Part shown: positions 26,412-34,586 of the stretch, piece by piece
Position numbering within the stretch: the stretch's first letter is position 1
Layout: every line of letters starts with the position of its first letter
DNA from: Promethearchaeota archaeon
GTDB lineage: Archaea; Asgardarchaeota; Lokiarchaeia; Sigynarchaeales; SOKP01
Length of the DNA: 64,000 nucleotides
Direction of reading: 5' to 3'
Assembly: GCA_030605085.1 (NCBI GenBank)
Contig: JAUWBH010000004.1
Span: 16,021 to 80,020, forward strand
The notes under the pieces: generated by a model
Seen by the model: only the letters and a program-made list of their open reading frames with translations
Databases searched by the model: none
Told to the model about the DNA's origin: nothing
Translations under genes and position numbers: made by a program

Positions 26412-28637
26412 ATGGAACATATTTCAAAATTGTTAAATCTTTCAGATGACGCAGTGGCTATTTATTTTGGTTGTTTAGGTGAAATTCCATTAACTTACAA
26501 CGAAATTCATTCTTTAAAACCTGAGTTATCCCACGATGAATTGAAAAAAATTATTAATCTCCTTATTGAAAGGGACCTTTTAAAAAAATATAAACCAGAA
26601 AGCTCAGATGTGTTAACACACTACACCGCCATTCCACCATTTTTCGTAATAAATAATAGTATTGCTCAAATTAAGAAAGATTTTAAGGAATTACAGCAAA
26701 ATATTGAAAAAGACATATCATCAAAGCCACAAACAAAAGAAGATACAGAAGTAAGTAAAGATTTTTTAGAAAAATTTGAAAATGAATTGAAAAATTTGAT
26801 TTCTTCCGAATTGGCAAGTATTGTCATATTAATTCTTCAACTTAAAAACGAAATCCTCGAGAATCCAAATCTTAAAGCGGCTGGAATTACTTTTATGCAA
26901 TGGGATGCAATTAAGAACACGATCAAAGACATTTTAGCTCAATCGACTCATACAAAAGCTCAAGAATTAAACAAAATCGTTTCTGAGGAATTCAATGAAA
27001 TTAGAGAAATTTTAAAAAGTAAATCATCTTCGGATATAAGTCGAAAGGAAATATCATCTTTTCAAAATTTAACCGAAGATATTTCAGCAAATATGCAGTT
27101 TATAGAAGAATTTTTACAACTGATTTTAACTAATTATACAGGAGCAAAAACCTTTGATTTTGATAATTTCTGGCCCGTCTATAGCGAGGCTAAAGTTAGA
27201 GAGGAGACTTTAAACCTACTTTCAATTTCAAAGAAAAATATAGTTATAATCGTTCCCGAATTAAAAGATTACATCGATAATTTCATATTAGAGAAATTAA
27301 AGAACTCTTCTTTTCCCATTAAAATAAAAATTGTCTCGTCTGATTCACACAATAGTGATATTGTAAATGAAATTACCAAAAATGAGAATGTAGAGTTTTT
27401 GAGATTAAAATACAATAATTTTATTGGACTTAACGGGGATAATAAAAAAATTGTGTTTGGCGTAATTAAAAATGTTGAATACCCAATTAAATACGAGGAA
27501 AATTCACTAAAAAAAATTATAGGGTTTGGTACAAATCATAGTAATTTAATTAATTTAATTAGCCCGGTTATTTCTGAGCAATTAAGAGCAGCAAAACCTC
27601 CAAGAGAAGTTCAAATAACTAAAGGATTTAATCAAATTATTGAAAATATTAACACAATTAAAGGAAATAAAATAGGGAAGATATTACAGGAAATCTTAGA
27701 TGTTGCATTTGAAAACGAAGGTATTTCTTTAAAAATATTAGACTTGAAGTTGTTAGTAAGCAAATTAAAATCCATCGATGCTCCTTTACAGGATGATCTT
27801 AAAGCATCCGTAATTGAGAATATAAAAGTCTTAAACGAACAACTTTCAAATTTGAAGCTATCTCAAATACCAGAATTTAGGACTATTTCCAAAGATATAG
27901 AGATTCAACCTGAGGTTTTAGCATCAGAGAGGATAATTAAAGAGAAACCAACAATTAACGAAGAGCAAATGAATGGTATATTCGACATTTTTTTAGAAAA
28001 AGCTAACGATCTGAATGGTACAGAATTAAGCAAACAAATCGAAAATATAATCGATTTTAGTTTAAAGTTTCAAGGATTTTCAAAAATAGTAGAATGGAAA
28101 AATGAACTAAAATCTAATAATTCAATTCTAGAACCCCCTTTTCTTGAAAAAATAAGAGGCGATATAAACAATTGGAGGAACAGTATTTTAATGCCGAAAA
28201 CACCCACATTACCTATAGAACCCTCACAAACGGCAGAAAATGTGGTAAAACCGTTTCTTCAAAGGCCAAAAGTCTTACCTCTTCCTAAAAAACCTTCGAT
28301 TGATGAAAAATATCTCAAATCCAGTTTGTTAACGCAATCCGATCAAAAGGTGGAAACTACAGGAGCTATTTCATCTCAAGTCATAGGAGAAAAAAATATT
28401 ACTAATGAATTTCATAACATATCTCTAAAATTAGATATTCTTAGTTGTAAAGATATTAGCAAGCAATTGCAGGATGTTGTAGATGTAATTCTCGAGACAA
28501 AAGGGTATTCAATGGCTCTAAAAGAGATTAGACAGTGGATTAGTAAATTAAGATCAATTAGAGGTCCGTTAGAAGAGGATTTAAAAATCTCGTTCTTAGA
28601 AGAGTTAGAAAAGTGGAAAATAAAATTTAACGAATAG
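26412..28637 (+). CDS. TrmB-like regulator with three C-terminal helical repeats
   Basis: 741 residues. Residues 1-75 form a winged-helix-like domain (TYNEIHSLKPELSHDELKKI then LIERDLLKKY). A helical linker follows, then residues about 255-390 resemble the PLD-like sensor part of TrmB proteins (WPVYSEAKVREETLNLLSIS, NIVIIVPELKDYI). Beyond this lie three diverged helical repeats of about 70 residues, near 400-470, 520-600 and 667-741, with the shared core I-x-x-ILQEILDVAFENEGIS / ISKQLQDVVDVILETKGYS. Usual TrmB proteins are about 250-350 residues, so the repeats are an extension. DNA binding is likely; the ligand is not known. Confidence 0.65.
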   Translation: MEHISKLLNLSDDAVAIYFGCLGEIPLTYNEIHSLKPELSHDELKKIINLLIERDLLKKYKPESSDVLTHYTAIPPFFVINNSIAQIKKDFKELQQNIEKDISSKPQTKEDTEVSKDFLEKFENELKNLISSELASIVILILQLKNEILENPNLKAAGITFMQWDAIKNTIKDILAQSTHTKAQELNKIVSEEFNEIREILKSKSSSDISRKEISSFQNLTEDISANMQFIEEFLQLILTNYTGAKTFDFDNFWPVYSEAKVREETLNLLSISKKNIVIIVPELKDYIDNFILEKLKNSSFPIKIKIVSSDSHNSDIVNEITKNENVEFLRLKYNNFIGLNGDNKKIVFGVIKNVEYPIKYEENSLKKIIGFGTNHSNLINLISPVISEQLRAAKPPREVQITKGFNQIIENINTIKGNKIGKILQEILDVAFENEGISLKILDLKLLVSKLKSIDAPLQDDLKASVIENIKVLNEQLSNLKLSQIPEFRTISKDIEIQPEVLASERIIKEKPTINEEQMNGIFDIFLEKANDLNGTELSKQIENIIDFSLKFQGFSKIVEWKNELKSNNSILEPPFLEKIRGDINNWRNSILMPKTPTLPIEPSQTAENVVKPFLQRPKVLPLPKKPSIDEKYLKSSLLTQSDQKVETTGAISSQVIGEKNITNEFHNISLKLDILSCKDISKQLQDVVDVILETKGYSMALKEIRQWISKLRSIRGPLEEDLKISFLEELEKWKIKFNE

Positions 28638-28724
28638 TCATATATGTTCTATGTCCCTTTATTTTTTTTTCGAATGTGGGCTTTTACCTTTACTAATTTT
28701 ATCTTTAATAATTTTATCTTTAAT

Positions 28725-29627
28725 CTAATACTCGTTTTTTATTAGATTTTCAACTTGAAATAAAGGCAAAATAAAAGGTCCTGGGCGCTCTAGTTTTAAA
28801 GAAGTTAACGCTGCAGCAAATCTTAAAGATTCATTTGGATTTTTAGTAATTCTTGACCCAACATAGCTTATAAATGAAGTATCACCCCTTCCAGTTCTCC
28901 CTCCAGTCGATTTATTTTTCCATGGAAAGAAATAATCATTATTTTTTAGAAAAACGGAGATTCCTTTCTCATGAGTAATTAATACTTCATTAGGACCTAA
29001 TTTAAGAATTTCTTTTGCAGAATCAACGATTTTCTCTTTATTAGTAAGAACTTTAGCTTCAACACGATCCGCTTTTAAGATTTTTACTTTCGACAAAATT
29101 TTTTCTTTATTATCTTGAGATAAATTACTGAAAATGATCTCATCTTTATCTTTGTTTCTTACTCTTACAAATCCCTGAATATCCAAACAGACTTTTCCTG
29201 GATATCTTTTATATAAATATTCTAACAAAGGGATATCAATTTCTCCAGCAGTAATTGGGCTTATGATGAAAAATTTTGTATTAATATCTGGAATTTCTTC
29301 TTTTTTAAATAAACCAGCAAATCCTAAAGGCTTACATATACGAGTTTCCATATTCTCTGAATTATAAATATTTTTTAATCCAGAAGTCTCTTCTGATGGG
29401 TACGCAAAATATTTTACCCCGTGCTTTTCAAATTCGTCTAATAACGAGAAATCTTCTTTTTTCAAGCGAGTAATAACAGTAATTTTAAGGCCCATATGAC
29501 TTCCGGCGATACCTCCATAATATACCGCACCTCCAGTTGCAATTCTGCTTTTTCCATCAATTTCAATTATATCTTGAGCAATGTGACCGAGAATAACTAT
29601 GTCTGCTGTTAAGGCGTTGTTTTGCAT
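28725..29627 (-). CDS. PfkB-family carbohydrate/nucleoside kinase
   Basis: 300 residues with the ribokinase fold: the opening DIVILGHIAQDIIEIDG, GGAVYYGGIAGSHMGLKI near residue 35, and the anion-hole/catalytic signature GGRTGRGDTSFISY near residue 250, where the Asp is the base. Substrate is not readable; archaeal members phosphorylate sugars, nucleosides or inositol. It is convergent with the TrmB-like gene and close to the amidohydrolase-like gene on the same strand, but with an 85-base gap. Confidence 0.85.
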   Translation of the reverse strand: MQNNALTADIVILGHIAQDIIEIDGKSRIATGGAVYYGGIAGSHMGLKITVITRLKKEDFSLLDEFEKHGVKYFAYPSEETSGLKNIYNSENMETRICKPLGFAGLFKKEEIPDINTKFFIISPITAGEIDIPLLEYLYKRYPGKVCLDIQGFVRVRNKDKDEIIFSNLSQDNKEKILSKVKILKADRVEAKVLTNKEKIVDSAKEILKLGPNEVLITHEKGISVFLKNNDYFFPWKNKSTGGRTGRGDTSFISYVGSRITKNPNESLRFAAALTSLKLERPGPFILPLFQVENLIKNEY

Positions 29628-29712
29628 AATGATAAAAAGTAAAGAAATTCTCTACAATTCTTTTTTTTAAATATAATATAAAAAGAACTTATTCAATTAA
29701 TACATTTCTCTA

Positions 29713-30453
29713 TTACAAATGAGTCTTGCTGTCTAAGCTATTGATTATTGCAGTAACAAACGCATCAACAAATTTTCGAGTTAATTCAAGGTTTTCCCTT
29801 ACATATCTTGCTACTTCAAGTTGAAAAGCGTTCACATTCCTTCTCTCGTAAAATTTATAAGTAATATATCCTCCGGAGTAAGCCAAATTAAAATCATTCA
29901 TTCCTAATCCATCATCTATTGAAAATTTATTTGATAGCTCTTCAACGATTTCTGAAAATCCCCAATATTCCATCATTTTTGGCAGTTTAGAATCTCTTGG
30001 TATCTTTAATGTATTCCCAAATAAATTTCCGAGAATTATATCTGGATATTCCTCGCTTGGCTTTGTAAATCCATGTAAATCAATAAATAAGCATTTGTTA
30101 AATTTGTTTATGCATTCCTGGTAAAATTCATTTATTTGGCTGTGATAATTATAATGGATCTTTCTTGCTTCAATAGAAGAACGATTAAAAGCAGAAACAG
30201 CTTTTGGCGGTCTATTAAAATCTATTTTGCTCCGATGGATTTTGCTTAAAATGTAATATACTTTAATTTTTTTAGCATTTTCTTTTAAAGTTTTAATTAT
30301 TTGTTTTGTAATCAGATACTTGTTTTTATCGGCTATTTGCATTCCTTTATGTTTGTCAGGTATGTTTATAGGTTTCAAAAAACCTCCATGTGGACATGAC
30401 AAAATAATTGGAACAGTTCCGCGACCAACTTCAAGATATTTTTGAAAATTCAA
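29713..30453 (-). CDS. N-formylglutamate amidohydrolase-like protein
   Basis: 246 residues with the FGase family marks: IILSCPHGGF near residue 18, IHRSKIDFNRPPKA near 70 and FIDLHGFTKPS near 120, which supply the Zn-binding His/Glu-type residues of this carboxypeptidase-like fold. Members remove formyl groups or cleave related amides; archaeal substrates are not established. A ribosome site is not obvious at its ATG (30453). Confidence 0.78.
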   Translation of the reverse strand: MNFQKYLEVGRGTVPIILSCPHGGFLKPINIPDKHKGMQIADKNKYLITKQIIKTLKENAKKIKVYYILSKIHRSKIDFNRPPKAVSAFNRSSIEARKIHYNYHSQINEFYQECINKFNKCLFIDLHGFTKPSEEYPDIILGNLFGNTLKIPRDSKLPKMMEYWGFSEIVEELSNKFSIDDGLGMNDFNLAYSGGYITYKFYERRNVNAFQLEVARYVRENLELTRKFVDAFVTAIINSLDSKTHL

Positions 30454-30520
30454 TGTATTTTCTATATATTCTTGTATACATGCAAAAAAATGAGAAATAA
30501 AAATTTAAGATTTAACTTTT

Positions 30521-30883
30521 CTAAGATTGTAAGGAATTTATGTAATTAATAAAAATCTGTTGAGACGCTTCTGGTAAATCTTCGATATTTTTTTGAATTT
30601 TTTCTATGAATTCATCAAGTGTTTTAGCATCTCTGAGCATATAATTATCAATGTCCTTAAATAAATTTACGATTTTTTCATAGACCTTAACAATATTATC
30701 GAGATCTTTACTTATTGGTATTTTCCACTCCTGATCTGGCATGTCTTTGTATTTTTCCTTATCTTTTTTTTTGTCTTTATCCTTTTTTTCTTTCTTTTCC
30801 TTATCCTTATCCTTTTTTTCTTTCTTTTCCTTTTCCTTATCCTTTTCCTTATCCTTTTTATCTTTCTTATCTTCTTTTCCCAT
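30521..30883 (-). CDS. Small protein with extreme Lys/Asp/Glu tail and a helical domain
   Basis: Of 120 residues, the first 46 are almost only K, D and E (KEDKKDKKDKEKDKEK and so on), then MPDQEWKIPISKDLDNIV leads into three helices. The tail is encoded by AAG/GAT/GAA repeats and may vary by slippage. The helical part might bind a partner; the tail may bind nucleic acid or acidic surfaces. Function unknown. Confidence 0.65.
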   Translation of the reverse strand: MGKEDKKDKKDKEKDKEKEKKEKKDKDKEKKEKKDKDKKKDKEKYKDMPDQEWKIPISKDLDNIVKVYEKIVNLFKDIDNYMLRDAKTLDEFIEKIQKNIEDLPEASQQIFINYINSLQS

Positions 30884-31080
30884 AATTAATCAAATCTGTT
30901 AGTTTCAATATTAGATCAAATAAAAAATTGAAGATATTTATATCTTTAGTTCTTAGAAAATTTAATAGTTTTTTTGATATTTATTCATAAAAAGGGAATC
31001 GTAATCTTTTTTAATGGTAATAATTTTTCTTAAACAAATTAGTACAATTTTCGGATATTATATTTTGAAGGTATAAGACC

Positions 31081-31368
31081 GTGATAAGCGACTTAATCAG
31101 CCTACTAAAGAAAAAAGGTTTCAAAGATACCTATTTAGTTTTGACCAAATTCAAAAACTACAAAACTGACAAGCATACATTTTACAACGAACTTAATAAG
31201 TTTTCTTATTACAACTCGTTTTTTCGAGTTAAAGAGGATTTAGTTAACAAGGGGCTCATTGAAATCGAACAAGAGAATAAGAAGAAGCATATTAAACTAA
31301 CTAAAAAAGGCTTAGATGTTTACAACAAATTGGTCGAAATAAACGAATTAATAAACAGTAAAAAATAA
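31081..31368 (+). CDS. Small winged-helix protein
   Basis: 95 residues from a GTG start at 31081. The stretch YYNSFFRVKEDLVNKGLIEIEQENKKKHIKLTKKGLDVYN is the recognition helix and beta wing of a winged helix-turn-helix like PadR/MarR regulators. No second domain is present. It is upstream of the MBL gene on the same strand with 98 bases between, so it may or may not control it. Confidence 0.65.
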   Translation: MISDLISLLKKKGFKDTYLVLTKFKNYKTDKHTFYNELNKFSYYNSFFRVKEDLVNKGLIEIEQENKKKHIKLTKKGLDVYNKLVEINELINSKK

Positions 31369-31466
31369 TCTCTTTTTCTTTAATTTATTTTCCAATGAAA
31401 ATGTAATTTACATTCTTTTATTATTTATGATTAAGATTTTATTTTATTCTAAGTGATAATTGCATA

Positions 31467-32090
31467 ATGATACTGAAAAAACTTATTGTCGGACCACTAG
31501 GAACAAACTGCTATATTTTTGGTTCTAATAAAGAAGTAGTTATAATTGATCCTGGAGGAGACCCCGACGAAATTATAGAAGAAATAGAAAAAACGGGGGC
31601 AAATCCTATAGCTGTTTTATTAACTCATGGACATTTTGACCATACAATGAAATTAGGAAAAATCAAGAGACATTATAAAATTCCATTAATGTTTAATAAA
31701 AAAGACTACGATTCGGGAATATTCAGGAGAGAGGCAGATAGATGGTTAAAAGAGGGAGACACAATAAAAGTAGATAATATTATATTACATGTTTTAGAGA
31801 CACCAGGGCATTCTCCAGGAGGATTATGTTTCTATTCGAAAGATGTAAATGAGATAAATGATCAAAAAATTGATGGTGTTGTATTTACGGGAGATTTAAT
31901 ATTTCGTAGAAGCATTGGTAGATCTGATATTGGAGGTGGTGATGCAAAAATTCTATTTTCCAGTATTAGAAATAAAATCATGTACAATCCTGAACTTACT
32001 GATAATTTTAAATTATTTCCAGGGCATATGAGTGTTACTACAATTGGAGAGGAAAGAAAATTTAATATGTTCAAATCCTATTTTTTATAA
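31467..32090 (+). CDS. Metallo-beta-lactamase-fold hydrolase (glyoxalase II-like)
   Basis: 207 residues. Metal motif LLTHGHFDHT (H-x-H-x-D-H) near residue 55, TPGHSPGG near 110, FTGDLIF near 135 and a last FPGHMS near 185. This is the compact glyoxalase II-like group of unknown thioester or related substrate. Good start MILKKLIVGPLGTNCYIF. An oligo-T run at 32106-32115 follows. Confidence 0.88.
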   Translation: MILKKLIVGPLGTNCYIFGSNKEVVIIDPGGDPDEIIEEIEKTGANPIAVLLTHGHFDHTMKLGKIKRHYKIPLMFNKKDYDSGIFRREADRWLKEGDTIKVDNIILHVLETPGHSPGGLCFYSKDVNEINDQKIDGVVFTGDLIFRRSIGRSDIGGGDAKILFSSIRNKIMYNPELTDNFKLFPGHMSVTTIGEERKFNMFKSYFL

Positions 32091-32103
32091 TAAAAATTTA
32101 ATT

Positions 32104-32116
32104 CTATTTTTTTTTA
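32104..32116 (+). terminator. Oligo-T terminator after the MBL gene
   Basis: A nearly pure T tract (about ten to eleven T) starts 16 bases after the stop and lies just before the left end of the IS element. Confidence 0.5.
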
Positions 32117-32132
32117 CCTGAAAAAGAAATCC

Positions 32133-32148
32133 ACTCCTTTTAAGGAGT
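32133..32148 (+). repeat. Left-end hairpin of the IS605-type element
   Basis: ACTCCTT, two-base loop, AAGGAGT; a perfect 7-bp stem about 70 bases before the tnpB start. Confidence 0.6.
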
Positions 32149-32219
32149 AGTTAAAAAGGAGAAACCACTAAATCGTGACGCTCTAAACCTTATATATCCC
32201 TAAAGTATTATATCGTAGT

Positions 32220-33526
32220 ATGGACCTAACGCAAAAAATCCGTGTTTTTCCCACAAATAAACAAGAAGAAGTGTTGTGGGAGTTGTCGGAAAAATGTCGT
32301 CTCATTTACAATTTTGCGTTAGCAGAACGGATCGAAAACTGGAAAAAAAATAAAGATAAACCGAAAGAGGAACGAACATACATTAATTACACCGACCAGC
32401 AGAACCAATTGTCAAATATCAAAGAAAAATACCCCGAATATAAGTGGATGTATTCTAAAGTGCTTCAAATGACCTTAAAGAAGCTTGATTCTGACTATAA
32501 ATCGTTTTTAGCTCTATGGAACAACGGAGACAAAAGAGCAAGACCGCCACGATTCAAGAGTAAAAGGTATTTCACCCTTTATGCTACAATCAATCGGGAT
32601 TTCGAATAACCGATTCTACAATTACTTTTTCTCACAAACATCCCTCTAAAGAAAAGTTGTCTTTTAAAATTCCGAAAAAGCTAATCCCAAAAGAGAAGAT
32701 CAAGCAAGTAGAGATCTTCTTGGATTCGCTAAAGCGTTGGTTCGTTTCTATTACTTACGAGATTGAGACACCAGATTATAACGATAACGGACTATTTCAA
32801 GCGTTCGATTTAGGAGTGTCGCAAACAGCGGGAGTAAATCTTTACGGAAAGTCCGTTCAATTCAAGCATAAACGAGCGGACCTTTATTGGAAAAAAAAGC
32901 TCGAAGAAGTGCAATCGAAACGAGACCATTATAAGAAGAATAGCCGGAGGTGGCGATGGTACAACGCAAAACTAAAGAAAATGAAGCGAAAGTGTGCGAA
33001 CCAACTAAGAGATTTCCAGCATTAGTTATCAAAACAAATCGTGGAGAACACGAAAGCGAACACGATCATTGCCGGAAAGCTGAATATAAAGGAAATGGCT
33101 AAAAAGAAAAAGGGAACGGGAAACGCTAAAAAGACTAAAATGAACAAGACGCTTAACCACTCCGTTCAAAATACGGGTTTCATGTCTCGATTTGCCGAAT
33201 TCTTGACCTATAAAGCCGAAAAGTTAGGTAAGAGAGTAATAAGAATTGGCGAAGTTAAGACGACAAAAGCCTGTTGCAAGTGCGGGAAGCTCGAAAAAAG
33301 AAAGATCTACGAAAGGGTTATTACATGCGAATGCGGAAATCAGATTGACCGAGATCTGAACTCGGCAATTAACATCATGGTCAAATTCCTGAAAAAGAAG
33401 GAAAATCGGGAATACGATTTCCTATCGCACAAATCCTCTGTGAACGAGGAACTATTCCTTCAAATGTGGAATGGTTTTCTACGACACACAACCAACCCTA
33501 CCGAAAAAGTGGGTGCTGATTCGTAG
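32220..33526 (+). pseudogene. tnpB: TnpB, RNA-guided nuclease, with one frameshift and one in-frame TAG
   Basis: Three successive frames make one TnpB of about 430 residues. The N-part (MDLTQKIRVFPTNKQE...) ends at 32609. The frame must shift near 32577-32582 so that CYNQSGFRITDSTITF and then SHKHPSKEKLSFKIP follow. An in-frame TAG at 33023-33025 interrupts QLRDFQH-stop-LSKQIVENTKAN. The RuvC residues are all visible: Asp in FDLGVSQTAGV, Glu in IGEVKTTKAC, Asp in DRDLNSAIN. The zinc ribbon CCKCG...CECG sits between the last two. Catalytic residues remain but the gene cannot give a full protein, unless the lesions are sequence errors. Confidence 0.85.
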
Positions 33527-33530
33527 GAAG

Positions 33531-33550
33531 TTACTGCCTACAGGCAGTAG
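33531..33550 (+). repeat. Right-end hairpin of the IS605-type element, possible guide-RNA end
   Basis: TACTGCCT-AC-AGGCAGTA begins six bases past the tnpB stop. In active TnpB elements the guide RNA overlaps the gene's 3' end and the right end, so any such RNA would include this hairpin. No direct proof here. Confidence 0.6.
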
Positions 33551-33752
33551 TAGTTCACCTAAAATGAACTTATAAATAAGTCTTGACATTTATAACGTGA
33601 CTATTTTTAAATCATTAAAAGGAGATGAGTATTTTTTTAAATACTTAATCTATTATTATAATATCATATTAAACTAGTAGATTTTTTTTCAAAGAGATAA
33701 ATATATCGTTATTGTATAAAAAGGTGAATTTAATACGATTAATGTAGGGGAA

Positions 33753-34019
33753 GTGAAGGCCATAATCAGGCGCTTCGAAGAAAAGGAAGGCGTTAGGGGA
33801 GTAATTATTTGTGATACTTCAGGATTGCCGATTAAATCTAACCTCCCAACGGAGCAAACTGAGGAAGTTTCTGCTTATATTACAGCTCTAATTGGTAAAT
33901 CAAAACAAGTGGTTGATGCTTTACAGGAAGGGACTCTGAGATTTATAAGGTTAGAAACCGGGAAAGGCGAAGTCATGGTGGCCTTAGAGGAGAATTTAAT
34001 TCTGATTATCTTAAAGTAA
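33753..34019 (+). CDS. Roadblock/LC7-domain protein (88 aa)
   Basis: From GTG 33753 with GGGG just before it; an in-frame TAA upstream excludes a longer start. The single roadblock/LC7 domain reads AIIRRFEEKEGVRGVIICD, then TEEVSAYITALIGKSKQVV, then strands RFIRLETGKGEVMVAL. These dimerising domains act with Ras-like GTPases (MglB, dynein light chain 7, Ragulator). Asgard genomes encode many. Another roadblock-like gene follows 140 bases later. No GTPase gene lies in the window. Confidence 0.85.
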   Translation: MKAIIRRFEEKEGVRGVIICDTSGLPIKSNLPTEQTEEVSAYITALIGKSKQVVDALQEGTLRFIRLETGKGEVMVALEENLILIILK

Positions 34020-34159
34020 ATATGAAATTTTTTTCCTTCTTTTTTTAAATATATTTTATTCTTGGTAAAAAGTTAAATTTATTTTTAGATGATTGTATTA
34101 TATATTCAGATAAATTATCATACAATTCTATAATTATTAATTTTAAGTGAAGTTTAATA

Positions 34160-34513
34160 ATGAGCAAAGATGTAATTGAACCAAAACTAGCTAAATTAAT
34201 GGATGCTGTCCCAGAATGCGAAGGATTAATCGCTGCCGATAATGAGGGAAAGGTAATCGTAGGTCAAACGATTACAGATATGGATCATAGTAAAATAGCT
34301 AAAGCATGTGTTTCAATCATAAAAGAATCAAATGCTTTAGGTGAGAATATCGGTAAGGGTGATTTAAAAAACACTACCATTGAATTAGACGATGGTTTTG
34401 CTGTTTTAGTAGGAACAGAAAATATAGTTTTAATTGCTTTAGCAGGAACCGATGGTAAGGCGTCTTTAGGCCTTCTTAAACGCAATTTAATATCTATAAT
34501 TTCTAGTCTTTAA
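34160..34513 (+). CDS. Roadblock/LC7-like protein (117 aa)
   Basis: Helix IEPKLAKLMDAVPECEG leads to the strand LIAADNEGKVIVG. Next come helix HSKIAKACVSIIKESNALGE, strands TTIELDDGFAVLVGTENIVLIAL and a closing helix. This is the roadblock order, though farther from the family than its upstream neighbour. It is convergent with the surface-protein gene. It may form a heterodimer with the 88-residue protein, which is inference. Confidence 0.8.
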   Translation: MSKDVIEPKLAKLMDAVPECEGLIAADNEGKVIVGQTITDMDHSKIAKACVSIIKESNALGENIGKGDLKNTTIELDDGFAVLVGTENIVLIALAGTDGKASLGLLKRNLISIISSL

Positions 34514-34526
34514 TTATCTTTATTTT

Positions 34527-34542
34527 AACTTTTTTTTGAAAA
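34527..34542 (+). terminator. Oligo-T terminator after the second roadblock gene
   Basis: AACTTTTTTTTGAAAA lies 15-25 bases past the stop, between convergent genes. Confidence 0.4.
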
Positions 34543-34586
34543 AATAAGTTTTTGAAGATATAAAAAAAATTACCGTCTATTTGGAA

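Larger units (their letters stand above)
32132..33550 (+). mobile_element. IS200/IS605-type element carrying only tnpB, decayed
   Basis: The element has a tnpB-like gene without a tnpA transposase. Left of it is a 7-bp hairpin ACTCCTT/AAGGAGT (32133-32148) and right of it an 8-bp hairpin TACTGCCT/AGGCAGTA (33532-33549), the sort of subterminal hairpin that IS605-family ends use. No target duplication is expected. It lies between an MBL hydrolase and a roadblock gene, and its GC is somewhat higher than its neighbours. Exact ends are not determined. Confidence 0.75.

Noticed and set aside
33023..33025. In-frame TAG in tnpB as a pyrrolysine codon
   Set aside because: It occurs at a non-catalytic linker in a gene that also has a frameshift, and no supporting pyl genes are seen; decay or error is simpler.
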